From positions 124,001-188,000 of the forward strand of contig NZ_FOLB01000008.1 in assembly GCF_900112345.1 (NCBI RefSeq): a stretch of 64,000 nucleotides of DNA, written 5' to 3'. Below are positions 35,740 to 46,089 of the stretch, piece by piece. Under the pieces are notes generated by a model. That model ran no database searches. It worked only from the letters and a program-made list of their open reading frames with translations, and had not been told where the DNA came from. A program made the translations under genes and the position numbers. This DNA comes from Nocardioides terrae (GTDB lineage Bacteria > Actinomycetota > Actinomycetes > Propionibacteriales > Nocardioidaceae). How positions within the stretch are numbered: the stretch's first letter is position 1; each line of letters begins with the position of its first letter.

Positions 35740-36376
35740 TCAGCCGAGGGCGGCAGCCTCGGCGGCCAGCCTGGTGACGGTGTCCCAGTCGCCCGCGGCC
35801 ATGGCGGCGGCGGGGGTGATCCAGGTGCCGCCGACGCAGCCGACGTTGGCCAGGGCGAGGTAGTCGGGGGCGGTCGCGAGCCGGACACCGCCGGTCGGGC
35901 AGAACCGCGCGGCCGGGATCACGGTGGTGAGCGCGGCGAGGTAGGGCAGCCCCCCGGAGACCTCGGCGGGGAAGAACTTCATCTGGGTCAGGCCGTGCTC
36001 GAGGACGGCGATGGCCTCGGAGACGGTCGCCGTCCCGGGAAGGAACGGCAGCCCGGTCTCGAGCATCCCCTCGAGGAGCCGGGGTGTCGCGCCGGGGGAG
36101 ACGAGGAAGGTCGCGCCGGCGTCCTGCGCCTTCTTCGCGAGCTCGGGCGTGGTGACCGTGCCGGCGCCGAGCACGATCTCGGGCACCTCGTCGGCGATCG
36201 CGCGCATGGCGTCGAGCGCGACGGGCGTGCGCAGGGTCAGCTCGATGACAGGCAGACCGCCGGCGACCAGTGCCTTCGCGACCGGCACCGCCTGCTCGAG
36301 GGCGTCGACGACGACGACCGGGATGACTGGTGCGATCGAGAGCAGGTCGGAGCCGACGGCGGCGGCACCGTGGGGG

Positions 36377-36390
<14 letters not shown>
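35740..36390 (-). CDS. eda: 2-dehydro-3-deoxyphosphogluconate (KDPG) aldolase
   Basis: A 216-residue class I aldolase, close to the usual 213. Glu in VIELTLRTP, the Schiff-base lysine in [13 protein letters not shown] and CPTGGV are the KDPG/KHG aldolase signatures. TTG at 36390 is preferred because GAGGAG lies 7 bases upstream and the protein length fits; the 36438 start adds a proline-rich non-family stretch inside edd. It overlaps edd by 14 bases. It converts KDPG to pyruvate plus glyceraldehyde-3-phosphate, the last step of the Entner-Doudoroff route, and could also serve KDG-type products of the sugar-acid cluster. Confidence 0.9.
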
Positions 36391-38265
<1,875 letters not shown>

Positions 38266-38269
<4 letters not shown>

Positions 38270-39795
38270 AGGGAGTCCTCCTGCCAGGAGCGGCCGTCCC
38301 GCTCGATGAGGGTGATCGCTGTCGTCGGACCGGCCGAGCCGGCGGCGTACCGCTTGGGCGGCAGGCCGGACTCGGTCCAGTGCTGGATGATCGGGTCGAC
38401 CCAGGTCCAGGCGGCCTCGACCTCGTCGCGGCGCATGAAGAGGGTCGGGTTGCCCTTCACGACGTCCATGAGCAGGCGCTCGTAGGCGTCGGGGGAGCGC
38501 TGGGTGAACGCCGAGGCGAAGTTGAGGTCGAGCGAGACCGGCTTGAGCCGGTAGCCGCCCGGGCCCGGCTCCTTGGCGGTCAGGTGCAGGCGCATGCCCT
38601 CGTCGGGCTGGACCTGGATGTGCAGCCGGTTGGGCGCGGTGACGCCCGTGCGGTGCGGGAAGACGTCGTGCGGCGGCTCCTTGAAGACCACCACGATCTC
38701 GGAGGAGCGGCGGTCCATCCGCTTGCCGGTGCGCAGGTAGAAGGGCACGCCGGCCCAGCGCCAGTTCTGCACCTCCGCCTTGAGGGCGACGAACGTCTCG
38801 GTGAGTCCCTCGTCGGTCGAGCCGGTCGAGACGCGGCCGACCTCCTCGTCGTACGACTTCACCTGGCGGCCCTCGACCGGCCCTGCGGCGTAGCGACCGC
38901 GCACGATGTCGCGGTCGATCTCCACCGCGGTCATCGGCTTGAGCGCCTGGAGGACCTTCATCTTCTCGTCGCGGACGTCCTCGCGGCCGACCTCGATCGG
39001 CGGCTCCATGGCGACCAGGCAGAGCAGCTGGAGCAGGTGGTTCTGCACCATGTCGCGCATCGCGCCGGCCCGGTCGTAGTAGCCGACCCGCTCGCCGACC
39101 CCGACCGTCTCGGCGACCGTGATCTGGATGTGGTCGATCCAGTGGCTGTTCCACAGCGGCTCGAGGAGGGTGTTGGCGAACCGCGTGACCAGCAGGTTCT
39201 GCACGCTCTCCTTGCCGAGGTAGTGGTCGATGCGGAAGATCTGCGACTCGTCGAAGACCTCGCCGACCACCGCGTTGATCGCACGGGCCGAGGCGAGGTC
39301 GTGGCCGAGCGGCTTCTCGAGGACCACGCGCGCCGGAGCCTCGGTCATGCCGCCGTCGCCCAGGCGTCGGCAGATCGGGCCGAAGAGGGTCGGCGCCACC
39401 GCGAGGTAGTAGACGCGGACGGTGCTCTCGACCTCCGGCCGGTCCTTGAGGAGGCCGTAGAGGTTGTGCCAGTCGGCCGCCTCCTCGATGTCGAGCCGCA
39501 CGTGGTGCAGACGCGCGAGCAGCCGCTCGGAGGTGTCGTCGTCGAGGTCGCCGACCTGCTCCAGCAGCGCATCGTGGACGAGCGCGCGGTAGGCGTCGTC
39601 GTCGAGGTCGGTGAGGGAGACGCCGATGATCCGGGTGTCGTCGGGCAGGTGCCCCTCGAGCTCGGAGTGGTAGAGCGCCGGGAGGAGCTTGTGGAGGGAC
39701 AGGTTTCCCGTGCCGCCGAAGACGGTGAAGTCACAGCGCTCCGGCATCAGGGGGATGCCGGCGGCGGGAGAGGAGATGCCGGAAGCGAGGGACAT
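38266..39795 (-). CDS. zwf: Glucose-6-phosphate 1-dehydrogenase
   Basis: A 509-residue enzyme with dinucleotide start [12 protein letters not shown], where the usual GASGDL is changed to GGTGNL, the active-site RIDHYLGKE, and EKPLGHD upstream. [22 protein letters not shown] is another strongly conserved block. It converts glucose-6-phosphate to 6-phosphogluconolactone. It is the first gene of the zwf-edd-eda operon; no 6-phosphogluconolactonase gene is in this operon. The ATG at 39795 precedes an alternative Met at residue 17 (MPERCDF). Confidence 0.92.
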
Positions 39796-39828
39796 GCATC
39801 AACCGTGACAGGATTCTTTGATCGTTAC

Positions 39829-39845
39829 AAGCACAACTTGTGTTT
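39829..39845. promoter_or_regulatory. Palindrome in the zwf/ROK divergent promoter
   Basis: AAGCACAA-C-TTGTGTTT is a 17-bp palindrome with one mismatch in eight pairs, lying 33 bp from each start codon. ROK regulators use AT-rich palindromes of similar size, so it is a good candidate operator for the neighbouring ROK protein. Confidence 0.55.
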
Positions 39846-39878
39846 TTCCGCGACAAAAGTGCCCCTAAGATCGCTCCC

Positions 39879-41084
39879 ATGTCCGAGACGCCTGCCGCCG
39901 CCAGCGGCTCCAGCCTGCACACCGCCGGCGACCTTCTCGACCTGATCCGCACCGGTCGGGCCGCGACCCGCACCGACCTTCAGCGGCTGACCGGTCTGTC
40001 ACGCACCGCCGTCGGCGCGCGCGTGGCGGCGCTGGCCCGCGCCGGCCTGGTCGTCCACGGCGACGAGTCCGTCTCCACCGGGGGCCGGCCGCCCGGCACG
40101 CTGCTCTTCAACGCCGACGCGGGGGTCGTGCTCGCGGCGGCGATCGGCCGCTCCCGCAGCCAGCTCGCCGTCTTCGACCTCGAGGGCCGGGAGCTGGCCG
40201 GTGACACCAGCGACCACGAGGTCGGCATCAGCGCGGACTCCTTGATGCCCCGGCTCATCGACCGGCTGCGCACGATGCTCGACGGGCTGCCTCCGGTCCC
40301 GGTCCTGGGTGTCGGCGTCAGCCTGCCCGGCGTCGTCGACCCGGTCCGGCTGGTCAGCGTCGACTCCCCGGTGATGGGCGGCTGGGACGGCGTACCGCTC
40401 GAGCCCTACTTCCGCGAGGTCACCGACGCCCCGGTCTTCCTCGCCAACGACGCCGACGTGCTCGCGGAGGCCGAGCTCTTCGGCGGCACGCCGTTCCGCG
40501 ACCTCCTCGTCGTCAAGGCCTCCACCGGTCTCGGGCTCGGCGTGGTCGCCGACGGCAGCGTGCTGACCGGCCACCTCGGCGCCGCGGGCGAGATCGGGCA
40601 CACACGAACCGAGGCCGGCGACCTGCCCTGCCGCTGCGGCAACACCGGGTGCCTCGAGGCGATCGCCGCCGGCTGGGCGCTGGTCAACGCCTTCAACGAC
40701 TCCGGCCGCGAGGCCGGCCACATCCGCGACCTGGTCGGCTTCGCGCTGGCCGGGGACGCGGTGGCCCGCAAGCTGCTGCGCGACTCCGGCCGCCGGCTCG
40801 GCGAGGTGCTCGCCGTCGCGATCAACCTGCTCAACCCCGAGGCCGTCGTCATCGGCGGTGACATGGGCCAGGCCTTCGAGGTCTACGCCGCCGGCGTGCG
40901 CGAGTCGGTCTACGCCCGCTCCACCGCGCTCGCCACCCGCGACCTGCAGTTCCTGCCGTCCGCGCAAGGTGACTCCGCGGGCCTGGTCGGTTGCGCCGCC
41001 CTCGCCGTCAAGCACGTCCTCTCGCCCACCGCTGTCGACGCCCGCCTCGCCGACGCCGAGTCGGCAGAGACTCTCGTCGTGTGA
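39879..41084 (+). CDS. ROK-family transcriptional regulator
   Basis: A 401-residue protein with an N-terminal winged helix-turn-helix (about 28-62, ATRTDLQRLTGLSRTAVGARVAAL) and a C-terminal ROK domain. It has the zinc motif C-x-C-GN-x-GC-x-E (PCRCGNTGCLE, about residue 250), GHTRTEAG, and sugar-site residues VFLANDADVLAEAELF. NagC/XylR-type ROK regulators respond to sugars or sugar phosphates. It is divergent from zwf-edd-eda with a shared palindrome, so it probably controls the Entner-Doudoroff operon. The ATG at 39879 is used; a GTG at 39840 lies inside the palindrome. The last codons include a copy of a local repeat. Confidence 0.88.
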   Translation: MSETPAAASGSSLHTAGDLLDLIRTGRAATRTDLQRLTGLSRTAVGARVAALARAGLVVHGDESVSTGGRPPGTLLFNADAGVVLAAAIGRSRSQLAVFDLEGRELAGDTSDHEVGISADSLMPRLIDRLRTMLDGLPPVPVLGVGVSLPGVVDPVRLVSVDSPVMGGWDGVPLEPYFREVTDAPVFLANDADVLAEAELFGGTPFRDLLVVKASTGLGLGVVADGSVLTGHLGAAGEIGHTRTEAGDLPCRCGNTGCLEAIAAGWALVNAFNDSGREAGHIRDLVGFALAGDAVARKLLRDSGRRLGEVLAVAINLLNPEAVVIGGDMGQAFEVYAAGVRESVYARSTALATRDLQFLPSAQGDSAGLVGCAALAVKHVLSPTAVDARLADAESAETLVV

Positions 41085-41086
41085 GG

Positions 41087-41136
41087 GCCGAGTCGGCAGA
41101 AGCTCGCGAGGCCCCGAGAGCTTCTGCCGACCCGGC
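41087..41136 (+). terminator. Long hairpin after the ROK gene (repeat-derived)
   Basis: Arms 41087-41105 and 41118-41136 pair over 19 bp with one mismatch and a 12-base loop, starting 3 bases after the ROK stop. The sequence GCCGAGTCGGCAGA recurs at 41055 (inside the ROK gene, direct) and at 41151-41167 (inverted, TTCTGCCGACTCGGC). It is therefore both a terminator candidate and part of a small palindromic repeat cluster. Confidence 0.6.
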
Positions 41137-41150
41137 GTCGTGGGAGCCCG

Positions 41151-41167
41151 AACTTCTGCCGACTCGG
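41151..41167. repeat. Fourth copy of the GCCGAGTCGGCAGA repeat
   Basis: An inverted copy (AACTTCTGCCGACTCGGC) lies 15 bases after the hairpin and upstream of the amidase. Together with copies at 41055-41068, 41087-41100 and 41123-41136 it makes a cluster of four in 113 bp. Confidence 0.6.
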
Positions 41168-41195
41168 CGAGGGGCCGGGCGCTACGGTGACCGGC

Positions 41196-42599
41196 ATGGT
41201 GGATGCCTACGTGGACGACGCCCTGGGACGCGATGACGCGGTCGGTCTGGCGCGGCGGATCGCCGCTCGCGAGGTCGGAGCCGGTGAGCTCGTCGAGGCC
41301 GCGATCGCGCGGATCGAGAAGGTCGACGGCGAGCTCAACGCGATGGCGGTCCGCGACTACGACCGGGCCCGGCAGACGCACGGAGCCCCGGGCTTCTTCC
41401 ACGGCGTCCCGACGCTCATCAAGGACAACGTCGACGTGGCCGGGCTGCCGACCCAGCAGGGCTGCGACGCGTACGTCGGCCGGCCGGCCGCGCACGACGG
41501 CGACATCGCCCGGCTGATCAAGTCGATGGGCGTCGTCGCGCTAGGCAAGACGCAGCTGTCGGAGTTCGGCTTCTCGGCGGCGGCCGACCATCCCCGCCTC
41601 GGCCCGGTCCGCAGCCCCTGGGACACCGCTCGCTACGCGGGCGCCTCGTCCTCCGGGACCGCCGCGCTGGTCGCCGCCGGAGCCGTCCCGTTCGCCCACG
41701 GCAACGACGGCGGCGGCTCGATACGCATCCCGGCCGCGGTCAACGGCCTGGTCGGGCTCAAGCCGTCCCGCGGACGGCTGCCGCTCGACCCGATGAACAG
41801 GCAGATGCCGCTGCGCATCGTCGTCGACGGCGTCCTCACCCGGTCCGTCCGCGACACCGCGGCCTTCTTCCGGGAGGCCGAGCGGCGTCACCGCGCGCCC
41901 GGGCTCACGCCGATCGGCGACGTCACCGGCCCGTCGAAGGACCGGCTGCGGATCGCGTTCTTCACCTCCGCCGCCGGCCACGCCGCCTCCCCGGAGGTCG
42001 ACGCGCTCACCCGGCGTACCGCCGAGCTGCTCGAGTCGCTCGGCCACACCGTCGAGGAGGTCGAGGCGCCGGTCACCGAGGCGTTCGCCGACGACTTCGT
42101 CCTCTACTGGGGCTTCCTGGCGCTGATGATCGTCCGGCTGGGGCGGATGACCGCCGGGCCGACCTGGGACACGGCCAAGCTCGACAACCTCACCCGCGGG
42201 CTGGCCGCGAACACCGCCCGCCGGCTGCACCTCCTGCCGGGCGTCGTACGCCGGCTGCGCCGGTCGAGCGACGTCTCGACCGAGTTCCACGCCACCCACG
42301 ACGTCGTCCTCACGCCGACGCTCGCCCACGAGACGCCACTGGTCGGGCACCTCGACCCGACGCAGAGCTTCGACGTCATCATGGCCAAGCTGCGCGACTG
42401 GGTGGCCTTCACGCCGTGGCAGAACGTCAGCGGCGACCCGGCCATCTCGCTGCCCCTCGCGACCACCGAGAACGGGCTCCCGCAGGGCATGATGCTGGGC
42501 GCCGGACGAGGCCGTGAAGGGCTGCTGCTGGGGCTCGCCCACGAGCTCGAGGAGGCGGTCGGACTCGCGTCCCTGGGAGGCTCCTCGGAGCCTGCCTGA
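41196..42599 (+). CDS. Amidase, AS (amidase signature) family
   Basis: A 467-residue amidase with the Ser-cisSer-Lys triad: Lys76 (LIKDNVDVAG), cis-Ser in YAGASSSGTAALVA (about 152) and nucleophile Ser175 in GNDGGGSIRIPAA. This is the 6-aminohexanoate-cyclic-dimer/fatty-acid-amide type rather than GatA, because no GatB/C partners are adjacent and the C-terminal half has a distinct helical insert (residues about 285-345). The ATG at 41196 is chosen over a GTG at 41187. It cleaves a small amide; the substrate is unknown. Confidence 0.87.
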   Translation: MVDAYVDDALGRDDAVGLARRIAAREVGAGELVEAAIARIEKVDGELNAMAVRDYDRARQTHGAPGFFHGVPTLIKDNVDVAGLPTQQGCDAYVGRPAAHDGDIARLIKSMGVVALGKTQLSEFGFSAAADHPRLGPVRSPWDTARYAGASSSGTAALVAAGAVPFAHGNDGGGSIRIPAAVNGLVGLKPSRGRLPLDPMNRQMPLRIVVDGVLTRSVRDTAAFFREAERRHRAPGLTPIGDVTGPSKDRLRIAFFTSAAGHAASPEVDALTRRTAELLESLGHTVEEVEAPVTEAFADDFVLYWGFLALMIVRLGRMTAGPTWDTAKLDNLTRGLAANTARRLHLLPGVVRRLRRSSDVSTEFHATHDVVLTPTLAHETPLVGHLDPTQSFDVIMAKLRDWVAFTPWQNVSGDPAISLPLATTENGLPQGMMLGAGRGREGLLLGLAHELEEAVGLASLGGSSEPA

Positions 42600-42642
42600 A
42601 CAGAGGGCGGTCCCGATTTCGCGTTCGGGGCGGACCCTCTGT
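42600..42642 (+). terminator. Terminator hairpin after the amidase gene
   Basis: ACAGAGGG (42600-42607) pairs with CCCTCTGT (42635-42642), with an inner CCCGA/TCGGG stem. It begins right at the amidase stop and separates that gene from the tRNA pair. Confidence 0.6.
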
Positions 42643-42658
42643 AATGTTCTCGCTCGTT

Positions 42659-42731
42659 GCCCCCTTAGCTCAGTCGGCAGAGCGACTCCATGGTAAGGAG
42701 TAGGTCTACGGTTCGATTCCGTAAGGGGGCT
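42659..42731 (+). tRNA. tRNA-Thr (anticodon GGT)
   Basis: The cloverleaf folds completely: acceptor GCCCCCT/AGGGGGC, D-arm GCTC/GAGC, anticodon stem ACTCC/GGAGT with loop ATGGTAA, and T-arm TACGG/CCGTA with TTCGATT. The 3' CCA is not encoded. Its place just before tRNA-Met and rpmG matches the conserved actinobacterial order. Confidence 0.96.
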
Positions 42732-42768
42732 CTGAGACAAGGAAGCCACCGGGCCGACTTGTTGACGT

Positions 42769-42845
42769 GGCGGGGTAGCTCAGGCGGTTAGAGCGCACGA
42801 CTCATAATCGTGAGGTCGCGGGTTCGATCCCCGCCCCCGCTACCA
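42769..42845 (+). tRNA. tRNA-Met (anticodon CAT)
   Basis: Acceptor GGCGGGG pairs with CCCCGCT (first pair G-T), D-arm GCTC/GAGC, anticodon stem CACGA/TCGTG with loop CTCATAA, and T-arm GCGGG/CCCGC. The 3' CCA is encoded. A G-U first pair is not the initiator C-A mismatch, so this is an elongator Met (or, less likely, Ile2) tRNA. Confidence 0.94.
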
Positions 42846-42885
42846 AAGCACCCGCATCAGCGCACCACCCGACGAAGGACTTCCC

Positions 42886-43056
42886 ATGGCCTCCAAGAGC
42901 AGCGACGTTCGCCCCAAGATCACTCTGGCGTGCACCGAGTGCAAGGAGCGCAACTACATCACCAAGAAGAACCGCCGCAACGATCCCGACCGGATCGAGC
43001 TGGCGAAGTTCTGCCCGCGTTGCCGCAAGCACCAGCCGCACCGCGAGACCCGCTGA
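42886..43056 (+). CDS. rpmG: 50S ribosomal protein L33
   Basis: A 56-residue ribosomal protein with sequence [18 protein letters not shown] at its start. Two CxxC pairs (ACTEC and CPRC) show it is the zinc-binding C+ form of L33 expressed in zinc-replete cells. It lies 40 bases after tRNA-Met, as in Mycobacterium rpmG2, and is followed by a strong hairpin before the dehydratase genes. Confidence 0.95.
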   Translation: MASKSSDVRPKITLACTECKERNYITKKNRRNDPDRIELAKFCPRCRKHQPHRETR

Positions 43057-43072
43057 CCCCAGCAGTCTTCGA

Positions 43073-43106
43073 CGAGGCCCGTCCGGCAGCCGCCGGGCGG
43101 GCCTCG
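43073..43106 (+). terminator. Terminator hairpin after rpmG
   Basis: A 14-bp stem (43073-43086 with 43093-43106, one G-U wobble) with a 6-base loop, 16 bases past the rpmG stop, followed by TGCTTGT. Confidence 0.7.
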
Positions 43107-43132
43107 TGCTTGTCGCCGATAGGGTTGCCGCC

Positions 43133-43525
43133 GTGGACAGTTCGATCGTGGGCCGGGAGTTCCCGCCCGTCGGCCCCTATCTCGTCTCGGCCGAGAAGGT
43201 GCGCGAGTTTGCCACCGCCATCGGCTGGGAGTACGCCGACCAGGTGCCGCCGACCTTCCCGATCGTGCTGGCCGGCGCGTCGATGAACGCGTTCCTCGCC
43301 GAGTCCGGCCTCGAGCTGTCCCGGATCGTCCACGGCGAGCAGCGGTTCTCCTTTCAACGCCCGATCGTGCCCGGCGACGCGCTGACCTCCACGCTGACGG
43401 TCGCGAGCCTCCGGCAGATGGGCGGCAACGACATCATCGGCACCACCACCGCGTTCACCGACACCACCGGGGCGCTGGTCGGCACCGCCAGCGCGACGCT
43501 GATCCACCGCGGGGAGCAGGCATGA
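43133..43525 (+). CDS. HadA-like MaoC N-terminal-domain dehydratase subunit
   Basis: A 130-residue hot-dog-fold protein starting at GTG 43133. REFPPVGPYLVSAEKVREFATAIGWEY and PPTFPIVLAGASMN follow the FAS1_DH/MaoC_dehydratas_N pattern; the subunit lacks the catalytic Asp-His dyad. It should form a heterodimer with the next gene product, which overlaps by ATGA. In mycobacteria HadAB is the (3R)-hydroxyacyl-ACP dehydratase of FAS-II. Here, without visible mycolate genes, it probably serves general fatty-acid or hydroxyacyl-CoA metabolism. The position after rpmG is syntenic with hadA. Confidence 0.83.
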   Translation: MDSSIVGREFPPVGPYLVSAEKVREFATAIGWEYADQVPPTFPIVLAGASMNAFLAESGLELSRIVHGEQRFSFQRPIVPGDALTSTLTVASLRQMGGNDIIGTTTAFTDTTGALVGTASATLIHRGEQA

Positions 43526-43944
43526 CGATCTCGACGGGCTCGATCAACGACTGGCGCGCCGGCGATGTCCTCGAGCCGCAGCACTACCCCGTGACCCGGG
43601 CCGACCTGGTCCGCTACGCGGGCGCCTCCGGCGACTTCAACCCGATCCACTGGTCCGACCGGATCGCGGGAGCGGTCGGGCTGCCCGGAGTCATCGCCCA
43701 CGGCATGCTGACGATGGGTCTGACCAGCCGCGCGGTGGCCACCTGGACCGGCGGCGCGCCGATCGTCGATCTCGGCGTCCGGTTCACCAGCATGGTCGTC
43801 GTACCCGACACCGACGAGGGCACCATCGTGACGATCGGTGGCACGGTGAAGTCGGTCGAGGACGGGCTGGTCAAGATCGCCCTCCAGGTCACCTGCGACG
43901 GACAGAAGGTGCTGGGCAACCCCACGGCAGTCGTCCGTGGCTGA
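43522..43944 (+). CDS. HadB-like MaoC-domain dehydratase, catalytic subunit
   Basis: A 140-residue R-specific hydratase/dehydratase. YAGASGDFNPIHW holds the catalytic Asp and His, and GVIAHGMLTMGL is the second half of the hydratase-2 motif. It pairs with the upstream HadA-like subunit to dehydrate (3R)-hydroxyacyl thioesters. The ATG at 43522 overlaps the upstream stop, and its own stop overlaps the murB start, so three genes are coupled. The mycobacterial third gene hadC is absent here. Confidence 0.87.
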   Translation: MTISTGSINDWRAGDVLEPQHYPVTRADLVRYAGASGDFNPIHWSDRIAGAVGLPGVIAHGMLTMGLTSRAVATWTGGAPIVDLGVRFTSMVVVPDTDEGTIVTIGGTVKSVEDGLVKIALQVTCDGQKVLGNPTAVVRG

Positions 43945-44965
43945 GCTGCTGGCCGACCACACGACGCTCCGGCTCGGCGGCCCTGCGTCCGCGTACGTCG
44001 TCGCTCGGACCACCGAGGAGCTGACCGAGGCGGTCACGGCCGCCGACGCGGCCGGGGACGTGCTCGTGCTGGGCGGCGGCAGCAACCTCGTGGTCGCCGA
44101 CGAGGGCTTCGCGGGCACCGTGGTCGAGGTGGCCACGACCGGAGTGACGACCGACCACGACAGCACCGACCCGACCTGCGGCGGCGCGATGGTCACCGTG
44201 GCCGCGGGGGAGTCGTGGGACGGGCTCGTGGCGACAGCGGTGGAGCGGGGCTGGGCCGGGGTCGAGGCGCTGTCGGGCATCCCGGGTCTCGTCGGCGCCA
44301 CCCCGATCCAGAATGTCGGCGCCTACGGCCAGGACGTCTCCCAGACCATCGCGCGGGTGCGGGTCTGGGACCGCGTCCTCAAGGGCTTCCGGACCTTCGC
44401 CAACGCCGACTGCCGGTTCGGCTACCGCACCTCCCGCTTCAAGGCCGACCCCGGCCGGCACGTCGTCGTCGACGTGACCTTCCAGCTCCGGACGGGCACC
44501 CTCTCGGAGCCCATCGCCTACGCCGAGCTCGCCCGTACCCTCGGCGTCGAGGTGGGCGAGCGCGCCCCGCTGGCCGACGTCCGCGCCGCGGTCCTCGAGC
44601 TGCGTCGGGGCAAGGGCATGGTCCTGGACGGCGACGACCACGACACGTGGAGCGCGGGCTCCTTCTTCACCAACCCGGTGATCGAGCCCGGCAGGGTCCC
44701 GGAGGGCGCGCCGTCGTACCCCCAGCCCGACGGCACCGTGAAGACCTCAGCCGCCTGGCTCATCGAGCGGGCGGGCTTCGGCAAGGGCCACCCCGGCAGC
44801 GGACCGGCGACCCTGTCGACCAAGCACACGCTCGCCCTCACCAACCGGGGCGACGCCACGACCGGGGACCTGCTCGCGCTCGCCCGTGAGATCCGTGACG
44901 GCGTCGAGAGCCGCTTCGGGATCCGGCTCCACAACGAGCCGGTCCTCGTCGGCGTCGACCTCTGA
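43937..44965 (+). CDS. murB: UDP-N-acetylenolpyruvoylglucosamine reductase
   Basis: A 342-residue FAD enzyme of peptidoglycan synthesis that reduces UDP-GlcNAc-enolpyruvate to UDP-MurNAc with NADPH. FAD-binding landmarks are TTLRLGGPA, VLGGGSNLVVAD and EALSGIPGLVGATPIQNVGAYGQ. The catalytic Ser is in SAGSFFTNPV and the catalytic Glu in LHNEPVLVG near the C-terminus. The start is GTG at 43937, overlapping the hadB-like stop by 8 bases. It converges with the methyltransferase gene, and a short inverted repeat (44973-44990) spans the junction. Confidence 0.93.
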   Translation: MAELLADHTTLRLGGPASAYVVARTTEELTEAVTAADAAGDVLVLGGGSNLVVADEGFAGTVVEVATTGVTTDHDSTDPTCGGAMVTVAAGESWDGLVATAVERGWAGVEALSGIPGLVGATPIQNVGAYGQDVSQTIARVRVWDRVLKGFRTFANADCRFGYRTSRFKADPGRHVVVDVTFQLRTGTLSEPIAYAELARTLGVEVGERAPLADVRAAVLELRRGKGMVLDGDDHDTWSAGSFFTNPVIEPGRVPEGAPSYPQPDGTVKTSAAWLIERAGFGKGHPGSGPATLSTKHTLALTNRGDATTGDLLALAREIRDGVESRFGIRLHNEPVLVGVDL

Positions 44966-44974
44966 GTCTGCCGC

Positions 44975-46081
44975 TCACGCTCGCGTGAGCAGCACCAGCA
45001 CCTCGTGGTGGTCGGTGTGCGGGAACATGTCGAGCAGCCGCGTCGACACGGGCCGGAACGACGGCATCGCCGTCAGGTCGCGGGCGAGGGTCTCGGCGTT
45101 GCAGGACGAGTAGACGACGTGTCGCGCGGCCGACGCCTCGAGCCAGCCCGCGAGGTCGGGGCCGATGCCGCGACGGGGCGGGTTGACGATGACCAGCTCC
45201 GGGGCGGCGGGGGAGCCCAGGGCGTACGCCGTCGCGTCGCCCGCCACGAACTCCGCCGGCAGGCCGAGGGAGGCGGCGGAGAGCCGGGCGGACCCGATCG
45301 CCTGCTCGCTCGACTCGACGCCGACGACCGTGCGGTCGGGCCGTGCGGCATGCAGGCCGAAGCCGCCGACGCCGCAGTAGAGGTCCCAGACCGTCGCCGG
45401 GGCGGCGGCGTCGACCAGGGCGGTCGCCTCGCGGTAGAGCCGCGACGCGACGGCGGTGTTGGTCTGGAAGAACGACTGCGGCCGCAGGTGGAGGTCGAGG
45501 GCGTTGACGCGCATGGTCAGCGTCCCACCGTGCAGCAGGAGCTCCTCGGGCCCCTCGAGGACCGCCTTGTGCGCCGGCTGGAGGTTGACCGACACGACCT
45601 CGACCGGCAGCGCCGAGAGCAGCGCCGGCAGGTGCTTGCGCAGCCGGGGCAGGGCCTCGGTCGAGCGCAGCACGAACCGCACCATCAGCTCGCCGCTCGG
45701 TGCGACGGTGACCAGCAGGTGCTTGAGCTCGCCGCGCCGGTCGGGGACGGAGTACGGCGTCAGCCGGGCCGTTCCGACCAGCTCGGCGAGGACCGGCAGG
45801 GCCGCCCGCAGGCGCGGGTCGTGGAGGCCGCACCCGCGCAGGTCGACGCCGCGGCCCCGCGGGTCGAGGATGCCGAGCGTCGGCGCGTCGACCGTGCCGC
45901 CGACGACCATCTTGGCCTTGTTGCGGAACCCCTCCTCGGGGCTCGCGACCGGCTCCAGCCAGGCCATGTCGGGCAGCGTCGAGGCGACCCGCTGCTGCTT
46001 GGCGGCCAGCTGGTCGGCGTACGCCATCTCGAGCCAGCGGCAGGAGCGGCAGACGTGGGCGTCGTAGTAGGAGCAGTCCAC
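44975..46081 (-). CDS. 23S rRNA (uracil-C5)-methyltransferase, RlmC/RumB-like
   Basis: A 368-residue TrmA/RlmC-family SAM methyltransferase. The N-terminal cysteines CSYYDAHVCRSC form an Fe-S ligand set (C-x7-C-x2-C) as in RlmC/RlmD. RPQSFFQTN, the SAM motif DLYCGVGGFGLH, NPPRRG and the nucleophile in YSSCNAETLARDL are all present. No TRAM domain precedes it, favouring RlmC over RlmD. GTG at 46081 is chosen because it keeps the first cysteine and sits 9 bases after the previous stop; no strong Shine-Dalgarno is seen. Confidence 0.85.
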   Translation of the reverse strand: MDCSYYDAHVCRSCRWLEMAYADQLAAKQQRVASTLPDMAWLEPVASPEEGFRNKAKMVVGGTVDAPTLGILDPRGRGVDLRGCGLHDPRLRAALPVLAELVGTARLTPYSVPDRRGELKHLLVTVAPSGELMVRFVLRSTEALPRLRKHLPALLSALPVEVVSVNLQPAHKAVLEGPEELLLHGGTLTMRVNALDLHLRPQSFFQTNTAVASRLYREATALVDAAAPATVWDLYCGVGGFGLHAARPDRTVVGVESSEQAIGSARLSAASLGLPAEFVAGDATAYALGSPAAPELVIVNPPRRGIGPDLAGWLEASAARHVVYSSCNAETLARDLTAMPSFRPVSTRLLDMFPHTDHHEVLVLLTRA

Positions 46082-46089
46082 AGGCAGCG

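Noticed and set aside
41055..41167. Insertion sequence end or transposon remnant at the ROK stop
   Set aside because: The pattern is short palindromes with no transposase-like reading frame or target duplication; REP-like repeat or terminator fits better.
42769..42845. Initiator tRNA-Met
   Set aside because: The first acceptor pair is G-T instead of the initiator C-A mismatch, and the location is that of the elongator tRNA in related genomes.
44973..44990. Dedicated terminator between murB and the methyltransferase gene
   Set aside because: The 8-bp stem overlaps the methyltransferase stop codon and has a 2-base gap with no T-run; too weak to call as a separate feature.
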